64,000 nucleotides of DNA from Apodemus sylvaticus. Lineage: Eukaryota > Chordata > Mammalia > Rodentia > Muridae. This document shows, in pieces, positions 1-11,289 of the stretch. A program made the position numbers and the translations under genes. Within the stretch, counting starts at the first letter, position 1. Each line of letters opens with the position of its first letter. The stretch lies in assembly GCF_947179515.1 (NCBI RefSeq), contig NC_067481.1, positions 40,364,204-40,428,203 of the forward strand. Reading direction: 5' to 3'. Below the pieces are notes generated by a model. The model was not told the DNA's origin, searched no databases, and worked only from the letters and a program-made list of their open reading frames with translations.

Positions 1-400
1 GCTCCACTCAGAGCTAACCAGGAACAGAACCCACCCACTACACTAACCCGTCGCCTCGTAGTCAGGGGGGCGGAAGCGGAAGTCCCAGTTGGTCATAGAG
101 TTCCCGAGTTCCGGCTCAAGACTACATTCGATGCTAGAGCGCCTGTCTTCCGCCCGCCGTGTGGAGGTCCTCGGAGCTTCTGTTTCCGGGTACGGTTTCT
201 GTCACAAAGCCGAGACCTCCTTTCGCAGGTGGCGTCACGGGTCCTCTGCTCCGTGCCCGAGGTCAGCAAGCAAGGACGGGCGCTTCCCAGCCATCCGCCG
301 GAGCCGGGCCTCGCAGCTCCGGGACTGCAGCTCAAGCGACACGTTCCTTGGCCACACCTGTCTCCGAGTCACGCTCTGCCCTGTGAGGTGCAGCATTTGA
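1..400 (+). promoter_or_regulatory. CpG-containing Pex12 promoter and 5' region
   Basis: This stretch is relatively rich in CpG compared with the repeat-filled rest of the window and lies just upstream of the Pex12 start codon. In mammals PEX12 is head-to-head with AP2B1, so this is probably the shared promoter, with Ap2b1 running off the left edge. No TATA box stands out. A possible donor (TGTGAG then GTGCAG) near 386 hints at a 5' UTR intron, but the exact TSS and any UTR splicing cannot be fixed from sequence. Confidence 0.6.
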
Positions 401-661
401 CAAGTCATTCCCCAGACCCCACGTGCCAAGTTCCCAGCTCCGGAGTTAACAGTCCTTACTTTGAGACTCCCCCTCCTCCCGCCTCCATATAAGTCTTTAT
501 TTAATTTATCCCAGTTGATTTTTTTCACTCGTGTAAAATTAAATTTTGAGTTTCAGGTGCCATGCAGAAGGACTAAGACTCAGCACCCGTTTGATACAAA
601 ACAAGTTCATGCTCATTAGAGTGTTCGTGGGAAAAGTGAATCCCAGTACACACAAGACACT

Positions 662-787
662 ATGGCTGAACATGGGGCTCACATCACAACTGCTTCGGTG
701 GCGGACGACCAGCCATCCATCTTTGAGGTGGTAGCACAGGACAGTTTAATGACAGCAGTGAGACCCGCTCTTCAGCATGTGGTCAAG
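662..787 (+). CDS. Pex12: Pex12 coding exon 1
   Basis: Encodes residues 1-42, ending HVVK, then the donor GTAAGG. The junction is phase 0. The N-terminus is strongly like human PEX12 (ADDQPSIFEVVAQDS). Confidence 0.95.
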
Positions 788-3015
788 GTAAGGTATTTCT
801 CTGAAACGTTTCAGGGATGACTGGATAAAACTCCAAACATTTTACTGGTACGTTTGCAATGATCGACTTGTGTCGTTTGTGTCCGTGGCTTAACGGGCAT
901 CCACTCAAAGAGCTCTGTACTCTTCCTAGGACCTCAGGCTATATCCCAAAAGCCAGTGAAGCCAGGTGTGTTGAATTTAAAAGGAAAGGGCTAATGTGAA
1001 TATAAACCGAAAACTGTAATGTTTGTTTTTGCATCAGGTTCTTGCAGAATCAAATCCTGCACACTATGGCTTCTTTTGGAGGTGGTTTGATGAAATCTTC
1101 ACTCTGCTAGACTTTCTGCTCCAGCAGCATTATCTTTCTAGAACTAGTGCCTCATTTTCTGAACACTTTTATGGCTTAAAGCGGATTGTAGCAGGGAGCT
1201 CACCACAGCTTCAGAGACTGGCCAGTGCTGGTCTTCCCAAGGAGCACCTCTGGAAATCTGCTCTGTTCCTTGTTGTTCTTCCCTACCTGAAAGTGAAGCT
1301 GGAGAAGCTGGCTTCTAGCTTGAGAGAAGAAGACGAATACTCAATTCACCCCCCTTCTTCTCACTGGAAACGATTCTACAGAGCCTTCCTGGCAGCCTAC
1401 CCATTTGTTAACATGGCCTGGGAAGGCTGGTTCCTTATACAACAACTTCGTTACATCTTGGGAAAAGCTGAGCATCACTCTCCCCTGCTGAAACTGGCTG
1501 GAGTTCGGCTAGGTCGACTGACAGCTCAGGACATGCAAGCTATAGAACATAGAATAGTTGAAACCAGTGCAATGCAGGAGCCCGTCAGAAGGTAAGGCCA
1601 TTTCTAAAACCCTTTTATTAACAGAATTTAAAATTGTGTATCAATCATCTGGTTTACCCCAGCTATTTATTAACTCACAGAAGCTATTCCTCACACCCAT
1701 AAAGCACTGGCCACCATCCTTTCTCATCATAATAGGCATATTTTGTGCATGCTTAGTGTATGTAAGGGCCCCATGTGTGCTATCTGCTTTGTGTACATCA
1801 TCTTATGCGTCATCACAACCTGAATTAACCGAGATAGCTTTATTTAACAGTTGAGGGAACCAACAGCTATAAAGATGGCAGAGCAAAGATTCAAGGTAAA
1901 GCGATACAATTCTAAAGACTTCTTACCAAAGATGCAACATTCCCTTTATGCTTTATGAAGTGTTTATTCTCCTACAAGTTCAAACATGTATGCATCTCAA
2001 TGTTGAGTTACTTTTGTTTGTTTGTTTGTTTGTTTTTTTTGAATTTGGTTTTTTTGAGACAGGGTTTCTCTGTGTAGACCCGGCTGGCCTCGAACTCAGA
2101 AATTCGCCTGCCTCTGCCTCCCAGAGTGCTGGGATTACAGGCGTGCACCACCACCGCCCAGCGATAAGTTACTTTTTAAGCTTTTTCTGGATGGATTATC
2201 TTCCATTTAAAAATTCTCTAAAGTTGAATATCTAATTCCCTTTTCAAATCAAAACCTAAGTTTTTGTTGTTAACAGTTTGGGGGGACGGCTGGAGAAATG
2301 GCACAGTGGTTATGTAAATGACACGTACTGCTCTTCCAGAGGCCAGAGACCAAGCCCCAGAACTCATATTTGGCAGTTCACAGCTGCCTATAACTTCAGA
2401 TCATCTGGCCCAAACAGCACTGCATATATGTGTGTGTACAAACAAGCAGACACAAACATAAATCTTTTAAAAACCAGAACATCAGAGCGTAGACATACAC
2501 AGGCTTACCACAGACCCTCTAGCACATCAAGTGTGGACCTGCATCTATAGAAGTTACTTTGTGACCACATACAAATAAACTGTTTTCTTTGCCTCTTGCT
2601 CTCCTTTCCCAACAGCTTTGGTGAGAAGATAAAGTCAGCTCTGAAGAAAGCTGCAGGAGGTGTTGCTTTATCCCTCTCTACTGGCCTTTCTGTGGGTGTA
2701 TTCTTCCTGCAGTTTCTTGACTGGTGGTACTCTTCTGAGAACCAAGAGGCCATCAAATCACTGACTGCCCTGCCCACTCCACCGCCACCTGTACACCTAG
2801 ACTACAACTCTGATTCTCCCCTCTTACCCAAAATGAAAACGGTGTGCCCACTCTGTCGTAAAACTCGAGTGAATGATACGGTTCTTGCCACCTCTGGTTA
2901 TGTATTCTGTTACCGCTGTGTGTTTAATTATGTGAGGAGTCACCAAGCCTGTCCCATTACAGGGTATCCAACGGAAGTCCAGCATCTAATTAAACTCTAC
3001 TCTCCAGAGAACTGA
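662..3015 (+). CDS. Pex12: Peroxisome assembly protein 12 (peroxin-12), 3 coding exons
   Basis: Coding exons are 662-787, 1038-1591 and 2616-3015. Each junction is GT-AG and in phase, and together they give 1080 nt, or 359 residues plus stop, the same length as human PEX12. The start is ATG 662, giving MAEHGAH, the family N-terminus. PEX12 is a multi-pass peroxisomal membrane protein which with PEX2 and PEX10 forms the RING ubiquitin-ligase and retro-translocation channel that recycles the import receptor PEX5. The C-terminus carries the RING-like domain, with CPLC starting at residue 304 followed by FCYRC and a later CPITG. The protein is intact. The 3' UTR runs toward the convergent Snord7 host transcript. 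Confidence 0.97.
1038..1591 (+). CDS. Pex12: Pex12 coding exon 2
   Basis: Opens after the acceptor GCATCAG with VLAESNP and ends inside a serine codon before GTAAGG. It encodes most of the membrane-embedded part (for example PYLKVKLEKL and AAYPFVNMAWEGWF). It has no internal stops. Confidence 0.95.
2016..2166 (-). mobile_element. B1 SINE in Pex12 intron 2
   Basis: Antisense B1 (T-rich left end, GAGACAGGGTTTCTC core, GGGATTACAGGCGTG). It is flanked by a perfect 10-bp target duplication AGTTACTTTT at 2006-2015 and 2167-2176. Confidence 0.92.
2284..2475 (+). mobile_element. B2 SINE (diverged) in Pex12 intron 2
   Basis: Begins GGCTGGAGAAATGGC like the tRNA-derived B2 head and ends in an AT-rich tail (ATAAATCTTTTAAAA). 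Confidence 0.8.
2616..3015 (+). CDS. Pex12: Pex12 coding exon 3 with RING-like domain
   Basis: Starts after CCCAACAG, completes the split serine codon and ends KLYSPEN-stop. It holds the last membrane segment (GLSVGVFFLQFLDWWYS) and the cysteine-rich C-terminal zinc domain needed for ligase function. Confidence 0.95.
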
Positions 3016-3428
3016 AAGAGATTAGTGCATTATCTCACAGCTCAAGTTCTATACTGTAAGGCCACAAGACGGTTTTAGTATGGCAGACAACAATGATACT
3101 TCCCTGATTCATAACTACATTAACTTTCAGTAGTTATATGGATTTCTTTAAGGGATATATCCACTTGATCCTAACCTTTTGGTTTGCTCTCTTCCAAGCT
3201 GGTTAAGGAGGAGAATCAGGATTGTAGGTGGTGTGAGGGCCAGTGTGGAGGTGGGTTATAAAAACCACCTTACTTAAGAGTAAGGTTTTAAGCCAGGCAG
3301 TGGTGGTGCATGCCTTTAATCCCAGCACTTGAGAGTCGAGGCAGATGGATTTCTGAGTTCTGGCCAGCTTGGTCTACAGAGTGAGATCCAGGACAGCCAG
3401 GGCTACACAGAGAAACCCTGTCTCAAAA

Positions 3429-3487
<59 letters not shown>

Positions 3488-4185
3488 AAACAAACTTGGA
3501 TGTGGGAGTATATCAGAACTCTGGAAATGGAGGCAGGATTTTGAGTTCAAGGCCACCATAGGGAGACTATTAAAAGTAAAAAAAAAAAGTGAGAGATTAA
3601 CTAGGATAATAGCACAGGACACCTCAGGTTAGACCTTATAAAGCAAGTCATTTGGGAAGCAGGCCTTCTCTTTAGAAAACATTTTTCTACTTTTGAATTA
3701 GAGGCTTTATCAGACATGGTGTTTCTCTTTGTAAAAATACTTTATAGAGAAAAGCCCCTTCCCTCTATCAGGACTAACTAACATCTACCACAGTTTATCA
3801 GCATTTGAAGAGTTCCTTCATGGTCCATATCTGTCTGACTTGGGATAGGATTTGTTTATAGGGAGAAGTCTGGAAATTTCAGTATGAATGAAAGCTTTCG
3901 ACCAATGGTCGATGCAGTAAAATCTGTGTCGTGTTTCCCTGACGCCTGCCTAATGAACACTAGTGAGGAAGCAGTAGCTTCCTGCTCGCTCTCAGGAGCT
4001 GCTCAGCTGGCCGTCTGCTCGGCTGATAGGAATCATGCTAGGTATTATGACAATTTCTACGAAACATTTAAGGAAATTTTAACAATACATGATTCTGGGA
4101 AAGAATTGTTCCGTGCTGTCATAATTATGTGGAAACACAAAAGATTACTTCAGGGGTTTAAATAAATTTTCATTCAGATCACCAA
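3016..4185 (+). other. Pex12: Pex12 3' UTR with poly(A) signal
   Basis: Non-coding sequence after the Pex12 stop, ending near AATAAA at 4161-4166. It contains a sense B1 SINE with an unusually long A tail. A 93-codon open frame at 3884-4165 ends just at the poly(A) signal; I regard it as chance. Earlier polyadenylation before the B1 cannot be excluded. Confidence 0.6.
3292..3486 (+). mobile_element. B1 SINE with a long poly(A) in Pex12 3' UTR
   Basis: GCCAGGCAGTGGTGG head, GAGAAACCCTGTCTC end, then an A run of about 50 nt starting near 3434. The long uninterrupted tail suggests a recent insertion. Confidence 0.92.
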
Positions 4186-4199
4186 TGACTTCTTGAAGT

Positions 4200-4713
4200 T
4201 TTTCTGCATTCATTAAAGTTTTGCTTTTGACAAATTCAATAATTAGAACAAAAATCCTGTTCTAACAACACAGATACCGCCTTGTATGAAATAGCGTTTG
4301 TCAGAAACAACAGTTTACTTGCTTGTTTAGGAAGACTGATGATAGTGGAGCTTTTGAAAAATCATTAATGTAGGCTGAATGAATATAATTTGCACATGCC
4401 TGGTGTGATACTGTGAGTCATCCTGACAGTTGAGAGCGTATTCTCTGGCACCATAAAGATGATATAACTTTACTAAGTTTTAAAATAGATAATCCATCCT
4501 GTGGATTTAAAAGTATTGAAGCTTACATATATATGATCATTTATAAGCTCTTGTAAAACCTTACCAAAACAAAGGTCTTACCCAAACAAATATGGTGGTT
4601 AATTAAAAACACTTTTAATACAGTAATAATAACTCAATAAGGAATTGATTCCAATTCAGGGCAGAAATGATGAATCCTCCATGAAGTTTTCAACCCTGAT
4701 TTCTCACCTGGAC
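4200..4713 (-). ncRNA. Probable 3' exon of the Snord7 host transcript
   Basis: On the minus strand a strong 3' splice site (pyrimidine run CTTTTCCTTCTTAG at 4727-4714) lies about 112 nt downstream of the snoRNA, near the usual position for intronic box C/D RNAs. An ATTAAA on the minus strand near 4614-4619 could end the transcript. No long open frame is present. Human SNORD7 sits in a non-coding host gene in the same PEX12-SLFN14 interval. The exon start is inferred; the end is uncertain. Confidence 0.45.
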
Positions 4714-4825
4714 CTAAGAAGGAAAAGATGAAAGTATCAGTAATTCAAAGGATACAAAAGAAATACTCTTACACACTATAAGCCAGGATCCACATAGGTT
4801 CAAATACCCACGTGGTAAGCAGAAT

Positions 4826-4922
4826 CAGCTCAGAGAGAAGATTAAGGGGTCACACCCTGGTCAGAGCCAGCGCCGAAGCAATGGCCATACCAGGTCAGAC
4901 TGTACTTCACTCATCATTGCAT
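4826..4922 (-). ncRNA. Snord7: Box C/D snoRNA Snord7 (U6 A47 methylation guide)
   Basis: On the minus strand box C (ATGATGA, 4917-4911) and box D (CTGA, 4833-4830) enclose about 90 nt. Directly upstream of box D lies TAATCTTCTCT (4844-4834), an 11-nt perfect complement of U6 snRNA AGAGAAGAUUA. The fifth base from box D pairs with U6 A47, the known SNORD7 (mgU6-47) target. Internal CTGA copies at 4898-4895 and 4864-4861 are D' candidates. The total length of about 97 nt and the position just beyond Pex12 also fit SNORD7. The exact ends are estimated; the terminal stem is weak. Confidence 0.88.
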
Positions 4923-5177
4923 GGCTCCATTTCCCCTCCCTGCACTAGCTAAGGATCACCTTTATTCATAGCCAATCAAATGCAGGCTTACATATCCAAA
5001 AAGCTACTCTTAGATGCTTCAACTTTGAAGTTTCAATACTTCCCACTACGTGGTAAATAATTGCTATACAAGAATAAAAACTTAAAACAAGTTTTTGGTT
5101 TGGTTTTGCTTTTTGTGGGTAGGGAACTTTTTTGTTTTCACAACACTAGAGAAGCATTTGTCACTCAAAAGTTTTTA

Positions 5178-5325
5178 GAGCCAAGCACAGTGGTGCACAT
5201 CTTTAATCTCAGCACTTGGGAAGTAGAGCTGTAGGATCTCTTTTGAGTTTGAGTTCTCTGCCGTGAGTTTCAGGACGGCCCTCAGAGCGACATAGCAAGA
5301 CCCTGTCTCAAAATGACAAAACATT
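5178..5325 (+). mobile_element. Old B1-like SINE
   Basis: AGCACAGTGGTGCACATCTTTAATC head and GACCCTGTCTCAAAA end; diverged from the young B1 consensus. It lies within the proposed Snord7 host intron. Confidence 0.7.
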
Positions 5326-5484
5326 TTTGTTGCTACTTAAGTGAGTCCAACCTCCATTTCAACAAAATCTTAGGGATGTCTGTTAAGAGATATATAGGTT
5401 AAAAAAGTAGTAGCTGTAGAAAAGATTTCCTACAAAATTATTACTCATTTAACATAGAATTCAACTGCCAACAAAGATAAAAAA

Positions 5485-6240
5485 TATAGTCACAATGTCA
5501 GGTACAGTGACTCATGCAGTTCCAGAGGGTAAGACTGGAGTCAAGGGTCACTTGAGCCAAGGAGTTAAGAGTCCTGAGCAACACAGGGAAATAAATATAC
5601 AGCGAACAAGCTATATACATCATATTTTTTTTCTATCAGCATCTTCTAGTTTCAGTCAAAAACTCTAAGAGGTAGGGTCTGCTAAAGTTCTAGACCAATT
5701 AATAGCAGAATTAGGAAGAGAACTGTGGTCTGAATGCCAGGTTTCTTTTTTTCCACCTCTTCTCAACACCAGCCCTTTACTAATAGGAGAAACTACAGGC
5801 ACTGGAGAGATGGCTCAGCAGTTCAGAGCACTGGCTGCTCTTGCAGAGGACCAGGAGCTGACTTAACACTCATCTGTTTCACAACACTGTAGTTCAGTGG
5901 ATCTCCTGCCTCTGGTTTCACTAGATTCCAATACATATATATGTTAACTTTAAACCTAGAGAACTGTAATTCAGCCACTACAAGCATCCACTTTCTCCAT
6001 ATGGATCAGTAATATACAAATTACTTTGCTTGGTATTCAAGGGATTTCAAAACCATGAATGAAGCCTTAGGTCAATTCCCAGAACGACCATCACCACAAT
6101 AAACAAACTCCAACAAAAATCAAGCTAAGTGTACTGGTGGGTACACCTGTAACCCTATTGCTTTGGGAGGCTGAGACATAAGAATTCTAGTTTGAGGCCT
6201 TCGTGGCCTAGCTATACAGATCCTGTCTTAAAAACAAAAT
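5485..6240 (+). mobile_element. Cluster of degraded SINE fragments
   Basis: A B1/PB1-like piece at about 5490-5600, a B2 head fragment at about 5797-5900 and another B1-like piece at about 6127-6240 (CCTGTAACCC to ATCCTGTCTTAAAAACAAA). No gene is seen between them. Confidence 0.6.
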
Positions 6241-6243
6241 AAA

Positions 6244-6418
6244 GGGGCTGGAGAGATGGTTCAGTGGTTAAGAGCACTGAATGCTCTTCCAGAGATCCTG
6301 AGTTTAATTCCCAGCAACCACATGGTAGCTCACAACCATCTGTAATGAGATCTGATGCCCTCCTCTGGTGTGTCGGAAGACAGCTGCAGTGTACTCATTA
6401 AAATAAATAAAATAAAAA
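6244..6418 (+). mobile_element. B2 SINE
   Basis: Complete head GGGGCTGGAGAGATGG, central CAACCACATGGTAGCTCAC, AT-rich AATAAA tail. Confidence 0.9.
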
Positions 6419-7103
6419 ATCCAAAATAACCCATTTACTCCTTAACTAGTTAATAACATAATCCTAACGAAACTTAGAGACTATCCAACCCAGACTATTA
6501 ATGTACTCAAATCTAGGATTAGAGCTTGTATTCCTGCCCTACCCCACGGAAACCCTTGCAGCCCGTCAGCCCTGTCTATCCAGTTTGTGCCTCTCCCTAC
6601 TGCCACTTTATGCATGAAACTATCTCGATTGATCCCAAAGGAAGGCTCTGCCCTTCCTCTGAATTACGGAAGCAAAGCTTATAAAACCAATTCCACTTAA
6701 AGATCCAGACAGCCACGGTAACTGAACCCAAGCTCCTGCCGTGCCAGCAGGTATTTTCCTAGTTCTCTGCCTCTGTACACTCCCCATGAAGCTTCTTTCC
6801 TCGCATATCTCAATACTTTTGGAGCTATTCAAAAGTCACTTTTTCTGTCAAATACCCTGACCTACCTTAGTTTCCGACCCCCACAGCGCTCTCTTCCCTC
6901 ACAGCACTCATCATTCGCCATCTATGCACCAGTTCACGAGTTTTTCCCCCATCTCTCCCACCAGCCCCATCTCACTGAGTTCCTAAGGAACTGGGGGAAG
7001 AGTATTACCAGTCTGGAACAAAGGGGTTCAATAAATGACCTCAGTAAACCTAAGCCCACGGCCTTTGATTAGAATGCATCAGCACAATTTATAACACCAG
7101 CTT

Positions 7104-7600
7104 ACCTCCAAATGCCACGCGGGTAAGGACCGTACCTCAGGCATCTCCAAGCACTCATTCCCCCATCCTCTAATTCATGGCGCTCTGCACAAATTCCTTT
7201 GCAGGCCAGCGAGGGCTTACACACAGTTACTCAAGGCAAAAAAGAGATAAAGTCCAAACCCACCAACTTCAGGAGCCTGAAGCCATCTTTGGTAGGGAAA
7301 GAGGACTGAGGACGGAGTCCGGGCTTGAATCGGCTCCCAGCCTGGACTCTTCATTCCGCAGTCTTGGGTCCGGACAATCGGGGGTGCAGAGGATGACCAA
7401 CTCGAGCACTAGGACACTGCGTCCGGACGTACTAGCTTCCCGCGCCCTCTCCCCTCCGCCTCTTCGGGCCTGCATCCCACAGCCCCACGCGCTCCTATCA
7501 GCCAATCCCGTTGCATCCAGACCTTCACGTGACAACTGTAAGGCGGTGCCTGCATGAAGAGCAACCAATCGGAAGATGAACTGAAAGCAAGGGGTGGAGC
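7104..7600 (-). promoter_or_regulatory. CpG-containing promoter and first exon, probable Snord7 host
   Basis: A CpG-bearing segment with two CCAAT boxes (about 7503 and 7565) and a CACGTG E-box (about 7527). On the minus strand a near-perfect donor (GGAG then GTAAGC, boundary 7106/7105) follows it and points toward the snoRNA at 4.9 kb; further donor-like sites are near 7133 and 6869. This fits the promoter and exon 1 of the host transcript. The open frames here are short on both strands and no protein family is recognisable. The TSS is not determinable. Confidence 0.5.
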
Positions 7601-7829
7601 TGGCCTAAAGGTGGAAGCTACTTGCAGGGGTTTCTAGGTATCTGGGTCTTGTTCCGAGGATTAGGCCTGTAGTTTCGATCAGCAAGCGATGCTGTTTTTC
7701 TTTTTTCTACAATCCTTTACTCTCGGGACTCCGGGCGACTGTTAGGCATAGTGATTTTACCATTGCTTTGATGGAGAATGGGGAGAGGAGAGAGACTCCT
7801 ATCTTGAACATTAAAATAAAACAAACAGA

Positions 7830-8010
7830 TTTTAAAGATTTTTAAAAGATTTATTAATGATTATACATGTGTGTTTTGCCTGCATTCATGTCGGTGCGCT
7901 ATGCCAATGCAGAGCACGCAGAGGTCAGAAACAGGTGTCAGATCTCCTGGAACTGGAGTTACAGATGGTTGTGAGCTGCCATTTTGGTGCTGGTAATCAA
8001 ACCCTGGTAT
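7830..8010 (-). mobile_element. B3-type SINE
   Basis: Antisense B3/B2 relative: AAAGATTTATTA at the left, GCAGAGGTCAGAAACAGGTGTC in the middle, GGTGCTGGTAATCAAACCC at the right. Confidence 0.75.
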
Positions 8011-8149
8011 TGGAAATTCTAAATAATTAAACGTGCCCTGAGAAAAGCGCAGCTGAATGTCAAATTGTCAAGACCAGCACGGACGATTTCCTAGGAGAAG
8101 AGGCATTTCATTGAGGTCTTGAAGAGCCTTAAGAATTCGGAGATTGCCC

Positions 8150-8260
8150 CCATGGCGTGGTGGTTGGTGCACGCCTTTAATCCCAGTACTTAGGAGGAGG
8201 CAGAAGCATATCTGTGAGTTTGAGACCACCCTGATCTAATTAGGGAGCTCTAGGACAGTC

Positions 8261-8326
<66 letters not shown>

Positions 8327-8335
8327 AGAGAGAGC
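8150..8335 (+). mobile_element. B1-like SINE ending in a (GA)n tract
   Basis: GTGGTTGGTGCACGCCTTTAATCC head; the tail has become a GA microsatellite at about 8264-8322. Confidence 0.75.
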
Positions 8336-8339
8336 TCAA

Positions 8340-9120
8340 GATGAATTAGCTGAAAAAATGCTGGCAAAGCTTAAAATCATTGTTGAGGTACTTCTCAAAA
8401 TTCTATGAACTCTAGAAACAAAGAGCTGTTAATACATCATCCAGGGTAAAAAAAAAAAAAAAAAAAAAAGTAATACTAAAAACTCCAAAGTGATTGTGAC
8501 CCAAAACTGCCCCAATAGGATAGGTTTGAGTCCAAGATCATATTCTTAATAAGCGATTCAGAAACAATTCTGAGTCACTGCAGTTTAAGGACTCCTGTAT
8601 TAGTATTATTGACATGGTAAGAGATTAGAAAGACATGGTTGGATGCAGACTGCAGGATGCTTGGAGTAGTGGGAGACTGAATATGTCAGAGGCCAAGTAA
8701 TGAAGTGATCAGAGTAATATTTAAGGAAACAGTGTACACATGTGTTCAGAGTGGGGCAGAAACTGATGTCAAGTGCTAAGAAGAGCCTAGGTGACAATGG
8801 CAGTGGAAATGGAGAGATGACAAACAAGGGTTGTGATGACCCACTGATAGGGGGTGGGCAAAGGGTCTTGAGGAAATAAAAGGGAGCGTAGGAAGGAACA
8901 AAGTGTTGCCTATACCACACCCTCAAAGTCTGGTCTAAGATCATCCTTAACCCTTGTAGTTGAAAGACAGAGAGTGTTCTTTTGTGTGTGCTATTTTCTC
9001 TGCCTGTGTTATCCTTCCCCTTCTGTCTCCATTCTCAATTTGATTCTAGCTCAGATATCATGCCATTTAGGATTCACATCAGGGCAGCAAATACATAGCT
9101 AGCTCTCTGGAGTGGCTCTT
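8340..9120. other. Intergenic stretch, no gene seen
   Basis: Unassigned DNA with a run of about 22 A near 8448-8469. A 112-codon minus-strand frame (8606-8944) has no recognisable family and no splice or promoter context. Confidence 0.6.
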
Positions 9121-9124
9121 GGGT

Positions 9125-9184
9125 ATACACACACACACACACATACACACACACACATGCACACATGCATGCACACACACACAA
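9125..9184. repeat. (CA)n microsatellite
   Basis: Interrupted CA array with ATGCACACATGCATG interruptions. Confidence 0.9.
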
Positions 9185-9300
9185 AAGAGTAGAGAAATAC
9201 TAAGAAACAAACTTTAAATGTGTCAGTTTCCCTTCTGCAAAGAAAAAAAGAGGTTAATAATAGTGTCTAACTCGGGGGTGGGGGGGTTGGGGGGGGAGGG

Positions 9301-9470
9301 GTCTGGAGAGATGGCTCAGTGCTTAAGAGCTCTGACTACTCTTCCAGAGGTCCTGAGTTCAATTCCCAGCAACCACATGGTAGCTCACAACCATCTGTAA
9401 TGGGATCCAATGCATTCTTCTGGTGTGTCTGAAGACATCTACAGTGTATACATAAAATAAATAAATCTTT
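9301..9470 (+). mobile_element. B2 SINE
   Basis: CTGGAGAGATGGCTCAGTGC head to ATAAAATAAATAAATC tail, preceded by a G-rich run (9275-9300). Confidence 0.9.
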
Positions 9471-10104
9471 TTTTTGGTTTTTTTTGAGATAGGTTTTGAG
9501 ACTTAGTTCTGACTACTCCCTTGACTAAGAAGACTAATACTATTCACAGACGCTTCTCATGTGAGACCACATTGTATGAGAACTGCCAGCAGACGGCTCC
9601 AGAATATCTGCTCACTAATCCTCTTTTCTTCCTCTTCAGCTACTGCTTTTACTTTATGCAGAATAAATACACCTTTAGTCTAATACCCTCAGAACTAAGA
9701 CTATAAAAGCAGTATCCTGTTTTTACTGATAAATAGCAATATAGAGAGGGATGTGCTGATGAAAAGCTATTATATTTTATTATAAAATATTATAAAAATT
9801 ATAAAATATAAAAGATATTATATTTCATTATATCATCAGCAAAGGTATGTGCTGATGAAAAGATTATATTTTATTATAAAAAGATTTATCATTATAGGAA
9901 AAAATAGAAAATATTAAAATGTTCTTTCCATCTTACAAAACCAAAAAAAAAAGATTTAATATTTTATTATAAACATTTAGATTTTTGGTTTTGTTTTTAG
10001 AGGCAGAGGAAAATTCGTGATCATAACTCCTATTATGCAATTAACAGTCTATGTATATGGACAAGAGAAATACTTGTTGGTAAGATCTTCTATGGTACAA
10101 AGAC

Positions 10105-10303
10105 CTTTTTTTGTTTGTTTGGTTGGTTTTTTTTCTTTTTTTTTTGTTTTTTGAATTTGGTTTTTTCGAGACAGGGTTTCTCTGTATAGCCCTGGCTGTC
10201 CTGGAACTCACTCTGGAGACCAGGCTGGCCTCGAACTCAGAAATTTGCCTGTCTCTGCCTCCCAAGTGCTGGGATTAAAGGCATGCGCCACCACTGCCCA
10301 GCT
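10105..10303 (-). mobile_element. B1 SINE
   Basis: Antisense, with a T-rich left end derived from the A tail and GAACTCAGAAATTTGCCTG of Mus-type B1. Confidence 0.9.
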
Positions 10304-10549
10304 AAAAAATCTTTAAAAAGCAAACATACATAGTGTCTAACTCATAGAATGGTTATAAGATAAATGAGGGATGTTGCCTTGAATGCTCATTGAGTTCGTG
10401 AGTTAATACACAATTTCTCTCTGTAGCTTATGGGTGGGACACATGTCATTCTTCCAGCTATTGGCAAGGTGCTGTAGCAGAATGAGAGTATTTGGGCTTT
10501 GGATTCAGAAAAGGCAGGGTTCAAATCCCAGTTCTGCTCAGTTCTGCCA

Positions 10550-10885
10550 ATGTTGGGTAACCTTGAGCTTTATCATGTTGAAGTAATAAAGTACTGAGGG
10601 CTTACATTTTTCGAGGGTGAGACTATGACCATTGTGGTGAGGAGCACAGGGCAGGCAGGCAGGCAGGCAGGCATGGCACCGGAGCAGTAGCTGAGAGCTT
10701 ACATCCCTACCCATAAGCAGGAGGCAGAGAGAGCTAAGTAGGAATGGTCTGAGTCTTTGAAACCTCAAAGGCCTCCACCAAGGCCACACCTCCTAATCCT
10801 TTCCAAACAGTTTCGGCAGCTAGGGACCAAGTATTCAAATCTATGAGTCTATAAGGGCCATTCTCGTTCAACCCACTGCATAGCT
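10550..10885 (-). mobile_element. Dispersed URR1-like repeat with (GCAG)n expansion
   Basis: The segment CACACCTCCTAATCC to GGGCCATTCTCGTTCAACCC matches sequence found again at 36.17-36.24 kb, so it is a repeat family shared inside this window. GGCA/GGCAG repeats lie near 10650. The family name is tentative. Confidence 0.5.
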
Positions 10886-11059
10886 GTATTGAGACTTGAT
10901 CCTGACTCTAGCATCCAAGTGTTGCTATTATAGACATGCACCACCACCCTTGCTTTATTAACTTAGCTCAGGGATGTGGTTTATTCTCCTGTGTCTGTCA
11001 TAACAAATTACCACAAACCTGGTAGTTTAAATGACAAAAATGCATATGGTGTTTTTAGT

Positions 11060-11275
11060 TTGAAGATTTATTTTTATTATATGTATACAGGAGTTTTTGG
11101 TTACATATATGCCTGTACACCACATTAATATGTAGTGTCTGAGGAGGTCAGAAGAAGGTGTTGGATTCATTGGAACTAGAGTTATGGATGCTGGTGAGCC
11201 ACTGAGTAGGTGGGTATCTGGGAACTGATTCAAGGACTGAAATACTCCCAACTGTTAAGACATATCTCCAGTCCC
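11060..11275 (-). mobile_element. B3-type SINE
   Basis: Antisense: GATTTATTTTTATTATATGT left end, GGAGGTCAGAAGAAGGTG middle, AGACATATCTCCAGTCCC right end (B2-family head). Confidence 0.75.
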
Positions 11276-11289
11276 AATAGGTTTTCTTT

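Noticed and set aside
3884..4165. 93-codon frame in the Pex12 3' UTR ending at the poly(A) signal
   Set aside because: No recognised family, no Kozak context of note and it lies inside a 3' UTR; length is within chance.
8606..8944. 112-codon minus-strand frame
   Set aside because: No family resemblance and no transcription or splice signals; composition is like chance open sequence.
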